From Deltaproteobacteria bacterium (GTDB lineage: Bacteria > Desulfobacterota > Desulfarculia > Adiutricales > Adiutricaceae): DNA of 43,484 bases. The notes beneath the pieces were generated by a model. That model made no database searches, was not told the origin of the DNA, and saw only the letters and a program-made list of their open reading frames with translations. Of this stretch, positions 36,406 through 43,484 are shown piece after piece. The stretch is from assembly GCA_031276635.1 (NCBI GenBank), contig JAISMU010000136.1, positions 1-43,484 of the forward strand. The letters run 5' to 3'. Each line of letters starts with the position of its first letter. Position 1 is the first letter of the stretch. The position numbers and the translations under genes are program-made.

Positions 36406-37572
36406 ATGGGACGTTTTACCATTCCCCGCGACATCTATTTTGGCCCAAACGCCATCGACAGTCTTTCCACCTTGAAGGGCTCTAAAGCCATCGTTTGTTG
36501 TGGCGGCAGCGCCATGAAGAAACAAGGCATTCTCGACAAGGTCGTCAACACTCTGAAAAAGGCCGGCTTCCAGGTTGAGACCTTTGAAAACATCGAACCA
36601 GATCCCTCCATTGAGACTGTCCAGAAGGGCGCGCAAAAGATGAGGGATTTCGGTCCGGATTGGATCGTGGCTCTGGGCGGTGGCTCTCCTATTGACGCCG
36701 CCAAGTGTATGTGGATTTTCTATGAGAATCCGGACGCGAAGTTTGAGGAAGTCGCCAAGCCTTTTAACGTGCCCCCGCTGCGTAAAAAGGCCAAGTTCTG
36801 CGCCATCTCCTCGACCTCCGGCACCGCCACGGAAGTTACCGCCTTCTCGGTCGTCACCGACTACAAGACCCTTATTAAGTATCCTCTGGCTGACTACACC
36901 CTGACCCCGGATGTGGCCATTGTTGACCCGGAGCCCCCGAAGGGCATGCCGGCTCTGCTGGTCTCCCACACTGGTATGGACGCTCTGACCCACGCCATTG
37001 AGGCTTATGTGGCTGGTTGGCATTCCCCCTTCTCTGATTGCAACGCCTTGGCGGCTATTGATTTGATCAACACCCACCTGGTTAAGAGCTATCAGGGGAA
37101 CATGGAGTCCCGTGAGCAAATGCACTATGCCCAGTGCTTGGCCGGTATCGCCTTCACCAACGCCCTTTTGGGTATCGTTCACTCAATGGCTCACAAGACC
37201 GGCGCTGTCTGGAAGATTCCTCACGGCTTGGCCAACGCCATCTATCTGCCCTTCGTCATTCAGTTCAACGCCAAAGTCAGCGCCAGCCGGTTCGCGACCA
37301 TCGCCCGTTACATCAAGATCGAGGGCACCAATGATGAGTACCTGTCCGACGCTCTGGCCCAGTATGTCAAGGACCTCAATGGCAAGCTGAACATTAAGCA
37401 GACCCTCAAAGAGAACGGCGTGGACAAGGCCGACTTTGACGCCCGTATCCGCACCATCTCCGAGCGCGCTCTGGAAGACGCCTGCACCGGCTCTAACCCC
37501 AGGCCCATCAGCGTTGATGAGATGGAGAGGCTGTTCCGGTACATCTACGAAGGCAAGAACATCGATTTCTAA
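36406..37572 (+). CDS. iron-containing (type III) alcohol dehydrogenase
   Basis: A 388-residue NAD(P)-dependent dehydrogenase interconverting alcohols and aldehydes, in the cytoplasm. The nucleotide-binding motif GGGSPIDAAK is near residue 91. The SSTSGTATEVTAFSV segment is near 145. The iron site is formed by the Asp and His of GMDALTHAIEAYV near 192 and by His residues in VHSMAHKTGAVWKIPHG near 257-275. The length is typical. AAGGAGG 8 bases before the ATG, a near-perfect promoter and two terminators, plus a uniform choice of C-ending codons, all point to high expression. Substrate is not readable; ethanol, 1,3-propanediol or other small alcohols are possible. A link to lactate or pyruvate fermentation is suggested only by location. 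Confidence 0.95.
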   Translation: MGRFTIPRDIYFGPNAIDSLSTLKGSKAIVCCGGSAMKKQGILDKVVNTLKKAGFQVETFENIEPDPSIETVQKGAQKMRDFGPDWIVALGGGSPIDAAKCMWIFYENPDAKFEEVAKPFNVPPLRKKAKFCAISSTSGTATEVTAFSVVTDYKTLIKYPLADYTLTPDVAIVDPEPPKGMPALLVSHTGMDALTHAIEAYVAGWHSPFSDCNALAAIDLINTHLVKSYQGNMESREQMHYAQCLAGIAFTNALLGIVHSMAHKTGAVWKIPHGLANAIYLPFVIQFNAKVSASRFATIARYIKIEGTNDEYLSDALAQYVKDLNGKLNIKQTLKENGVDKADFDARIRTISERALEDACTGSNPRPISVDEMERLFRYIYEGKNIDF

Positions 37573-37593
37573 TCGACTCCTCCTGTCCTTACA

Positions 37594-37632
37594 AAAGGGC
37601 CGCGATCTTCGGATCGCGGTCCTTTTTTTTTT
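37594..37632 (+). terminator. intrinsic terminator with UUCG tetraloop
   Basis: CCGCGATC-TTCG-GATCGCGG, extended by AAAGG/CCTTT, is followed by a run of ten T. The C(UUCG)G loop is exceptionally stable. It lies 21 bases after the dehydrogenase stop codon. Confidence 0.92.
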
Positions 37633-37672
37633 CTTTAAGGAGCTAGGCCTGGCGGCCTGGCCTAACTTGGCG

Positions 37673-37705
37673 AACCAGAGCCGTCCTCGCGGCTCTGGTT
37701 TTTAA
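37673..37705 (+). terminator. second tandem terminator
   Basis: AACCAGAGCCG pairs with CGGCTCTGGTT around TCCTCG, followed by TTTAAAT. It backs up the first terminator 40 bases upstream. Confidence 0.75.
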
Positions 37706-38019
37706 ATCTATTTATTAATATTTTTTATATTTTGATAATATATATAACTAATGTAAGAGAAAAAAATTTTTTGTAGACTAACCAGTCTTTTTATGGAGTT
37801 TAAATTTTAGGAGAAAAGTAGCTTGATCTTAAAAAGCGATTGACCAATAATATGACCGAAGGCCATTTCGGGTCTAAGTCAACAACCAGGGCGCGGTCCT
37901 GTCAAGATTTATTAAAGGTTGGCCCGCGAGCTCAGGCGTTGGCTTGGCTGCGGTTGGGCCCTCGCCTGAGAGTCAGGCTGGGAATACTCAGGCTAGTGGT
38001 TATTCAGACTGGTTACGAA

Positions 38020-38045
38020 GGCTGGTTAGTCAGGCTGGTTAGTCA
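38020..38045 (+). repeat. 13-bp tandem repeat upstream of mdoG
   Basis: GGCTGGTTAGTCA occurs twice in direct succession. A looser related unit (AGACTGGTTACGA) precedes them at about 38007-38019. The array ends 12 bases before the mdoG start, overlapping the weak ribosome binding region (CAGGA). Confidence 0.75.
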
Positions 38046-38057
38046 GGATAAAATATT

Positions 38058-39836
38058 TTGTTTTTACCAGGTAAATATATCGCTTCTCCCTTTCGCCGCT
38101 CTTCTGGCCTTCTCTGGCTGGTCAGCGCCCTGGTCCTCTTGAGCTGGATGCTCGCGGCTTGGCCGGTCTGGGCCGCGGATCCGCCACCCCCCTCTAATCC
38201 GCGAGCCCAGTCTCCCGATGGTTCCCTGGCCCCTGAGACGGCTCCACCTGGTCCAGGCGCCTCGTCAGAGGCGGGCGGCTCCGCCGCTGTCGCCGAGAGC
38301 GTTCCGGAAGAGGGTGGGGCCTCGCCTAACCCTCCCTCGACCTTCAACTTTGAGCAGGTCGAGCGCCTGGCTCGGGCCCTAGCCACCCAACCATTTGTTC
38401 CCCAGGATCCGAAAAAGGTCAATTTCGCTCGAGAAAACATCGGAGAAAACGTCTGGCGGGCGATCCAGTTCAAGGAAGACGGTCTCTTGTGGGCTGATGA
38501 GGGCTTTTTCGCGGTGGGGTTCTGCCATCCCGGCTCGGTCTACGATCAGACCGTGGCCATCTCCGTGGTGGAGGGGGGGGTGGTCAACCAGATTCCCTTC
38601 CGGGCCAGCCTCTTCAGTTATCCCAATCCGGCTCTGCCTTTAAAAATCAACGAGGCGGGGCTGGGGTTTTCTGGGTTTAGTCTCTATTTTCCTGTTAACA
38701 ACCAGGACCTCAAGGAAAAAGCCCTGGTTTTCCAGGGAGCCAGCAATTTTCAGGCCCTGGCCCGGCAGGCGGATCTGGGCTTGACCTCCCGAGGCCTCAT
38801 TATTGACCCCGCCCTGCCGGAAGGGGAGCAATACCCCTATTTTCGGCGTTTCTGGCTCGTCAAGCCCCAGCCTGGGGAGCGGGAAATGACTATTTACGCT
38901 TTGCTGGACGCCCCGAGCCTGACCGGGGCTTTCGCGTTTGTGATCAAACCTGGCACTTCCACGGTTATTGAAGTCAGCGTGGTTTTGTTTTCCCGCCAGG
39001 AGCAATGGCCGCGCAAACTGGGTCTGGCCCCAGTCAGCGGGATGTATCTTTTTTCGGAAAAGGAAAATGGCTCCCCCTATGACTGGCGACCGGAGGTGCA
39101 TAGCGCCGACGCCCTTTTGTATTCCTCGGACAATCTGGCCTGGTTTCACCGTCCTTTGAATAATCCCCGGCGCCTGTTATCCACCTTCTTTCTGGATTCC
39201 GCTCTGAGCGGCTATGGGTTGATTCAGAAAGACAACTCCTTTGACCACTATCAGGATATAGGGGCCCGCTATGAGCGCCGGGCCTGGGTCTTTGTGGAGC
39301 CCGGGGAGGGTTTTGGCTCAGGCCGCCTGGAGCTTTTGGAGATACCCAGCTCCAAGGAAATTCACGAAAACGTCCAGGCCTTCTGGGTCAGAGACATGAG
39401 CTCACAGAACGCCTCACGGGAGCTGCGGTATGATTACAAACTCTATTGGACCACCCCGGGGGTTACGCCTCACCAGCTGGGCCGGGTGGTGGCCAACCGC
39501 ATTCTCACCAACCCGGATCCTGAGACAGCCGAGTTCATCGTGGATTTCGAGAGCCAGGCCTTGAACGCCCTGTCCGGCGAATTGGGCCTGGCTAGCTTGG
39601 TGGAGCCGGAGGGCGATTTTCCGGTTTTGGAAAAGCGACTTTTTAAAAACCCGGTGACCGGGGGCTGGCGCCTGAGGTTCAAGGTTCGCTCGCCCCTGAC
39701 CGGGGGCATGGTTAACGCCATCTTCAATGGCCGCGACGACAATTGGCGCTCCCCCCGGATCCGGGCCCGCCTGGTGCGCGGGGAGAATCTGCCTGAGCCC
39801 ATAACTGAGACTTTTATCTATGACTTCCACCAATGA
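38058..39836 (+). CDS. mdoG: periplasmic glucan biosynthesis protein MdoG/OpgG
   Basis: Periplasmic protein for osmoregulated periplasmic glucan synthesis, acting on the glucan made by MdoH. It has 592 residues, longer than the E. coli protein because of an Ala/Pro/Gly/Ser-rich linker (about residues 40-93) after the signal peptide. The signal peptide has a basic RR pair, a hydrophobic core and probable cleavage after VWA. The MdoG domain begins with FNFEQVERLARALATQPFVP near 93 and contains YPYFRRFWLVKPQPGE, the family-typical RRLLSTFFLDSALSGYGLIQ near 375, and RRAWVFVEPGEGFGSGRLEL near 415. The start appears to be TTG at 38058, since TAA blocks the frame just upstream; this suggests modest translation. 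It overlaps the next small gene by 17 bases. Confidence 0.92.
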   Translation: MFLPGKYIASPFRRSSGLLWLVSALVLLSWMLAAWPVWAADPPPPSNPRAQSPDGSLAPETAPPGPGASSEAGGSAAVAESVPEEGGASPNPPSTFNFEQVERLARALATQPFVPQDPKKVNFARENIGENVWRAIQFKEDGLLWADEGFFAVGFCHPGSVYDQTVAISVVEGGVVNQIPFRASLFSYPNPALPLKINEAGLGFSGFSLYFPVNNQDLKEKALVFQGASNFQALARQADLGLTSRGLIIDPALPEGEQYPYFRRFWLVKPQPGEREMTIYALLDAPSLTGAFAFVIKPGTSTVIEVSVVLFSRQEQWPRKLGLAPVSGMYLFSEKENGSPYDWRPEVHSADALLYSSDNLAWFHRPLNNPRRLLSTFFLDSALSGYGLIQKDNSFDHYQDIGARYERRAWVFVEPGEGFGSGRLELLEIPSSKEIHENVQAFWVRDMSSQNASRELRYDYKLYWTTPGVTPHQLGRVVANRILTNPDPETAEFIVDFESQALNALSGELGLASLVEPEGDFPVLEKRLFKNPVTGGWRLRFKVRSPLTGGMVNAIFNGRDDNWRSPRIRARLVRGENLPEPITETFIYDFHQ

Positions 39837-40110
39837 GCCTCGGGGCGGTTTCGATGGGCATAAGGCCAGTCGGCGGATTCTGGCTTACCTGGAGGCTCTG
39901 GGCTTTTCGCCGGCGGAGGGGCTGACTCTGGCCCAGCGGGTTCTGGCCCAGAATCCCCTGGGGTTGGCGGAGGCTCTGGACCTGTTGAAAAGTATTCTGC
40001 CCGCTCGGCCTGGCCCGACCTATCCACCCAGCCAGCCTCCTTTGAATCGACAGTCGATGATCACCGACAAACTCTCCAATGGCGATTTTTTTAACGATCT
40101 GGAGTTGTGA
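39820..40110 (+). CDS. small protein between mdoG and mdoH
   Basis: A 96-residue product whose ATG lies inside the mdoG end (17-base overlap), so it is translationally coupled to mdoG. It ends 6 bases before mdoH. It has one helical domain (about 18-66) rich in Ala and Leu, then a proline-rich segment and the end NRQSMITDKLSNGDFFNDLEL. No membrane segment is present. Family knowledge: E. coli MdoH has a cytoplasmic N-terminal region of about 140 residues before its first helix, whereas this mdoH starts directly at the first helix, so this gene may encode that region as a separate chain (inference from position and from a weak match of the RxSM..F ending). Confidence 0.65.
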   Translation: MTSTNEPRGGFDGHKASRRILAYLEALGFSPAEGLTLAQRVLAQNPLGLAEALDLLKSILPARPGPTYPPSQPPLNRQSMITDKLSNGDFFNDLEL

Positions 40111-40116
40111 GCTCCC

Positions 40117-42195
40117 ATGACGCGCGTGGCTAAATGGCCCAGGGCCGGTCGCCTCAGGCGGGCGGCTTTGTTATTTCTGATCCTGGCTCCTACCCTGTTC
40201 GCCGCCTGGGTCATGAATTCCCTTTTGCCCGCCCAGGGCCTGGGTTGGCTGGACAGCATCATGACCGGCCTTTTCGCGATTCTGTTCGGCTGGATCTCCG
40301 TGGGGTTCTGGAGCTCGCTGGCCGGGGTCTGGGTCCTGCTTAAGGGTGGGGACGCCTACGCTGTTTTGAGAAGCGCGGCCCAGGCCGGGGATTTGCCGAC
40401 TGATTTTCGGACCGCCATTTTGTTTCCAGTCTATAATGAGGACCCCAAAATGGTCTTTGAGGGGGTCAAGGCGGTCAGGAGCTCTTTGAGTCGCTCGGGT
40501 CAGGCCAGCCATTTTGACGTCTTCGTCTTGAGCGACTCGACTGACCCGGATTACTGGGTTCGCGAGGAGGAGGCCTTCGCTCAGGCCGCGAGGGAGGAAT
40601 ACGGCGGTTGCCGGCTTTTTTATCGCCGCCGCCAGTCTAACCTGAAGCGCAAAAGTGGCAACATCGCCGATTTCTGCCGGCGCTGGGGCGCGGACTATCG
40701 TTACATGATAATTTTTGACGCTGACAGCCTCATGTCCGCTGAGGCCTTAACGCGCCTGGTCAAAATCATGGAGGCCCGACCGGATATCGGCATAGTCCAG
40801 TCTCCCCCCAAAGCCATTTTCAGCGAAACTCTTTTAGCTCGGACCCAGCAATTCGCCGGGCATCTCTATGGCCCCATTTTCGCGGCGGGCCTGCATTACT
40901 GGCAATTGGGCGAGGCCCAGTACTGGGGGCACAACGCCATCATCCGCCTGGAGCCCTTCGTCAAAAGCTGCCAGTTGCCCCGCATTCCCGGTCGCTCACC
41001 CCTCAGTGGGGACATTCTGAGTCATGACTTTGTCGAGTCCGCCCTCATGCGCCGGGCTGGCTACGGGGTCTGGTTGGCCTACGATCTGGAGGGCTCCTGG
41101 GAGCAGAGCCCACCAACCCTGGTCGATGAGCTGATCCGCGACAAGCGCTGGTGTCAAGGCAATCTTCAGCACAGCCGGTTGGTTTTCGCCCGGGGCTTTT
41201 TCCCGACTCACCGGGCTCTGTTTATCAATGGCATAATGAGTTACGGGTCAGCCCTTTTGTGGTTTTTTTTCCTTCTAGCCTCCAGCGCTGAGGCTCTGAT
41301 GGCCATTCTGGCCACGCCCATCTATTTTCCTGAGGGGCCTAGTCTTTTTCCAGACTGGCCGAAATATTTTCCCGCCTGGGCCTTGACTTTATTATCCAGC
41401 ACCGCTCTTTTGCTTTTTTTTCCCAAGTTTCTGTCAGCCCTGACAGTCATCGCCCAGGGACGGGCCAGGGCTTTTGGCGGGATTGTCAGGATGACTCTCT
41501 CCATCTTCCTGGAAGTCATGGTCTCGACTTTTCTGGCCCCGGTTCGCATGCTGTTTCACAGCCTCTTCGTGGTGACCACCTTTTTAGGCTTCCGGGTCTC
41601 CTGGAGCTCTCAGAATCGGGATCGCGCCGGGGGTTTATCCTGGTCGGCGGCCAGCCGGTTTCACTGGTTCGGCAGTCTCCTGGGGGTGGTCTGGGGTTTG
41701 TCGATGTACCTCATCAGCCCGGGATTTTTTCTCTGGTTGTCGCCGGTGGCGGCGGGCCTGGCTTTGTCCATCCCTCTGTCGGTCTTAACCAGCCGGGTCT
41801 CCTTGGGCGCTTGGGCGGCTCGGCTGGGCTTATTGAAGACCCCGACCGAGACCCAGACACCGCAAGAAGTTCAGGAATTGGCCGCGGGCTTGAGCTCCCC
41901 TGACCCAGTTGAGCCGCTGGCTCTCCCCAGAGAGCGGGGCTTTGTTCGGGCCGTGGTTCGGCCCGAGACCTTGGGGGCTCATCTGGCCTTCTCGGCCCGG
42001 CGACGGCGGGTCAGCCCTCCGCGGCGGGCCTGGTTCGCCGGACTCCGGGAAAAAGCCTTGGCCGAGGGCCCGGGGGCTTTGACTTCGCTGGAAAAGAAGG
42101 CCATATTAAACGATCCGGGCGAGTTGACCACCCTGCACTGGGCGGTCTGGCGGCTGGAGGGGGAACGGGCCCGACGGTGGGGCTTGGTCGATTGA
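40117..42195 (+). CDS. mdoH: glucan glucosyltransferase MdoH/OpgH
   Basis: Inner-membrane family 2 glycosyltransferase that polymerises glucose from UDP-glucose into the backbone of osmoregulated periplasmic glucans. It has 692 residues. Two membrane helices (about 14-35, 48-72) precede the cytoplasmic catalytic domain: PVYNEDP near 105, DSTDPDYWVREE near 141, the metal-binding DADSLM near 201, and the product-site RWCQGN near 345 (Q..RW-type). Several more helices follow from about 370 to 560, then a soluble C-terminal region to 692. It is shorter at the N-terminus than E. coli MdoH. It is last in the mdoG operon, and an AT-rich spacer without obvious terminator follows. Confidence 0.95.
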   Translation: MTRVAKWPRAGRLRRAALLFLILAPTLFAAWVMNSLLPAQGLGWLDSIMTGLFAILFGWISVGFWSSLAGVWVLLKGGDAYAVLRSAAQAGDLPTDFRTAILFPVYNEDPKMVFEGVKAVRSSLSRSGQASHFDVFVLSDSTDPDYWVREEEAFAQAAREEYGGCRLFYRRRQSNLKRKSGNIADFCRRWGADYRYMIIFDADSLMSAEALTRLVKIMEARPDIGIVQSPPKAIFSETLLARTQQFAGHLYGPIFAAGLHYWQLGEAQYWGHNAIIRLEPFVKSCQLPRIPGRSPLSGDILSHDFVESALMRRAGYGVWLAYDLEGSWEQSPPTLVDELIRDKRWCQGNLQHSRLVFARGFFPTHRALFINGIMSYGSALLWFFFLLASSAEALMAILATPIYFPEGPSLFPDWPKYFPAWALTLLSSTALLLFFPKFLSALTVIAQGRARAFGGIVRMTLSIFLEVMVSTFLAPVRMLFHSLFVVTTFLGFRVSWSSQNRDRAGGLSWSAASRFHWFGSLLGVVWGLSMYLISPGFFLWLSPVAAGLALSIPLSVLTSRVSLGAWAARLGLLKTPTETQTPQEVQELAAGLSSPDPVEPLALPRERGFVRAVVRPETLGAHLAFSARRRRVSPPRRAWFAGLREKALAEGPGALTSLEKKAILNDPGELTTLHWAVWRLEGERARRWGLVD

Positions 42196-42564
42196 GGGGG
42201 CGGAAGACAGTAATTTTAATTTAGCTAATTAAGATGTTTATATTATTAATTTTAGCTGTTTATGATATTTTTATTTATTACAAAAGGTAAAAATAATTAA
42301 TAAGCGAAAAAAAGCATAACATATTTTTTTAAAAGCGCAGTAATTATTTTTTGATAAATGAATAAATATTATTAGTCTTTAATTAATATTATGTACAATT
42401 ATAAATAATAAAGATATTATAATTAATATCTCTTTAATTTTGCCTTCTCTGACCTGCGGAATGCCGGATAAACAGTAATTCAATAATTTTTCTATATTTA
42501 ATTCTTAAATACGTAAATTAAAGGTTTTTATAATTAACCGGCGTGGTAATATTCTGTTGCTCCG
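42196..42564. other. 369-base AT-rich spacer between convergent genes
   Basis: Almost entirely A/T with short repeats. No gene or clear terminator is recognised, although the genes on both sides point towards it. Confidence 0.6.
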
Positions 42565-43484
42565 CTAATTATGGTCGCGGGCGACCATTCTGTCTTTCAG
42601 TTTAACTCCGACTTTTGAGCGTCCATAAACGCCTAAACCCATTTCAATTATCTCTTTCGCTTCCAAAATATACTGTTTTGAGTATTCTTTAGTCGCGATC
42701 TGCTCCAAACCCTTTTGGGCCAAACTCAGAGCCTTTTCGCGTTTCTTCTCAATGGACAATTCAGGTGAATACTTAGGTTCTTGCTCGAACTTAATTTCAA
42801 TAATTACATGAACACCATTTGAAAATAATAATTCAAGGTCTGATTTACCAAGAGATGAGGCTACTTGAGATCTGACGTTTATACCTAAAGTGTTAATAAT
42901 TGCTTGAAAAATGGCATTATAGAATTTTTCAGACGAAAAATGTTGATCAAAGGATATTTTAGCCAGAGAGGCTTCCAAGATATTCTCAATGGCGCTTGAG
43001 TCTCGGTTGAGGACAGCGGCCTTAAATCGTTGGCCTTGTGAAAGCAATTCATTAATATCAGCGTCGCCGAAATAAGCCTGATAGAAAGCCTTGGGGTAAC
43101 CTCGGTCAACTTCCATATTCGGGATTTTGAGGGAATACTGAGCCTCATTGTTGTCAGCCCAGGAAACCCCGTTTAAGGTCAGATAGCCGGTTTGAAACAA
43201 TAATGGGATAGGGGAGACACTGCTGGGGACAAATGAGATCAGGCTTTCCTCGGAACATTTGGGCGGATCTTTAAAAATAAAAGAGTCCGGGTTTTTGGCG
43301 ATGAGCTTGGACAGAAAAGTGGGTGGACCGGAACGAAGCCAGTATTCGGAAAAAGATTTTTTGAAGAAAAAATTAACGATGGAAAAGGGATTCAGAACTC
43401 TGGTTACCTTACCTAAAGAAGTTTCGTTAAACGGGGTTTTCCCATCAAAAACGTAACCATCATACCATTTTAAGATGTTTTCTT
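42565..43484 (-). CDS. AAA-ATPase-like/PD-(D/E)XK nuclease family protein, 5' end beyond window
   Basis: Reading the reverse strand from the right edge gives one unbroken frame of about 305 codons, so the gene begins outside the window (the Met near 43200 is internal). The first visible part is the end of an AAA-ATPase-like domain: KWYDGYVFDGKTPFNETSLG, then RVLNPFSIVNFF, then EYWLRSGPPTFL, all hallmarks of this family (PF09820). The C-terminal PD-(D/E)XK (PF08011) domain has SDLELLF and VIIEIKFE, which keep the Asp and the E-x-K pair of the nuclease core. The family is common in gut and host-associated anaerobes; the function is unproven. A dead relative lies at 18274-18750. Confidence 0.85.
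   Translation of the reverse strand, partial: ENILKWYDGYVFDGKTPFNETSLGKVTRVLNPFSIVNFFFKKSFSEYWLRSGPPTFLSKLIAKNPDSFIFKDPPKCSEESLISFVPSSVSPIPLLFQTGYLTLNGVSWADNNEAQYSLKIPNMEVDRGYPKAFYQAYFGDADINELLSQGQRFKAAVLNRDSSAIENILEASLAKISFDQHFSSEKFYNAIFQAIINTLGINVRSQVASSLGKSDLELLFSNGVHVIIEIKFEQEPKYSPELSIEKKREKALSLAQKGLEQIATKEYSKQYILEAKEIIEMGLGVYGRSKVGVKLKDRMVARDHN

Larger units (their letters stand above)
37573..38057. other. 485-base spacer between alcohol dehydrogenase and glucan operon
   Basis: It holds two tandem terminators, an AT-rich stretch to about 37810, then a GC-richer leader with imperfect repeats that end as a 13-bp tandem repeat before mdoG. No gene is recognised. Confidence 0.6.

Noticed and set aside
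1-43484. tRNA, rRNA, other structured RNA genes or CRISPR arrays
   Set aside because: Spacers were scanned by eye for cloverleaf-type arms, conserved rRNA blocks and regularly spaced repeats; none was found. A covariance-model search would be decisive.

Overview
The window (43,484 bases) looks like chromosome of an anaerobic bacterium of the Desulfobacterota (former Deltaproteobacteria). The best taxonomic signal is the order lactate permease, FAD lactate/glycolate-type oxidase, its Fe-S partner, LutC-like subunit, fused LutB-LutA-like subunit. From memory this resembles the organic-acid oxidation region of Desulfovibrio-type sulfate reducers. The exact lineage cannot be fixed from this window. 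Base composition is split: housekeeping genes are GC-rich, while many spacers are extremely AT-rich. Coding density, counting broken genes, is only about 78%. Together with several decayed genes this suggests AT-biased drift and early genome erosion, as in a host- or gut-associated bacterium (inference).

Layout. 1-1414: AT-rich spacer. 1415-10804: forward block of core genes, cysS, uvrB, recJ, a TPR/glycosyltransferase-like protein and a UvrD-like helicase. 10805-18273: accessory region with two very AT-rich membrane-protein genes, a small CxxCxxxC protein, a Sel1-repeat lipoprotein behind a Crp/Fnr regulator, and long empty spacers. 18274-20928: reverse-strand decayed cassette with a PD-(D/E)XK nuclease remnant, a frameshifted thyX, two tandem paralogous exported proteins, and a dam-type methylase broken by one amber codon; it looks like a phage or mobile remnant. 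21326-24106: a large DUF1156 (COG1743) DNA methylase behind a textbook promoter, without its usual defence partners. 24554-26867: a PadR regulator followed by one open frame joining an aquaporin-family channel to a CobW/UreG-like GTPase.

28121-35422 is the lactate locus: LctP-type permease, D-lactate/glycolate-type dehydrogenase (GlcD/GlcF-like), and an L-lactate oxidation complex (LutC-like plus fused LutB-LutA-like). 36406-37572 is an iron-containing alcohol dehydrogenase with a near-consensus promoter, strong ribosome binding site and two tandem terminators, probably highly expressed. 38058-42195 is an osmoregulated periplasmic glucan operon, mdoG, a small gene, mdoH. The window ends in the C-terminal part of an AAA-ATPase/PD-(D/E)XK protein read from beyond the right edge.

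The observations most worth a second look are the channel-GTPase fusion with a preserved internal ribosome binding site, the pair of exported paralogues inside the decayed phage-like cassette, the reconstructable lesions in thyX, dam and the nuclease, the AT-rich membrane-protein pair, and the dispersed repeats in the spacers. No rRNA, tRNA or CRISPR array was recognised.
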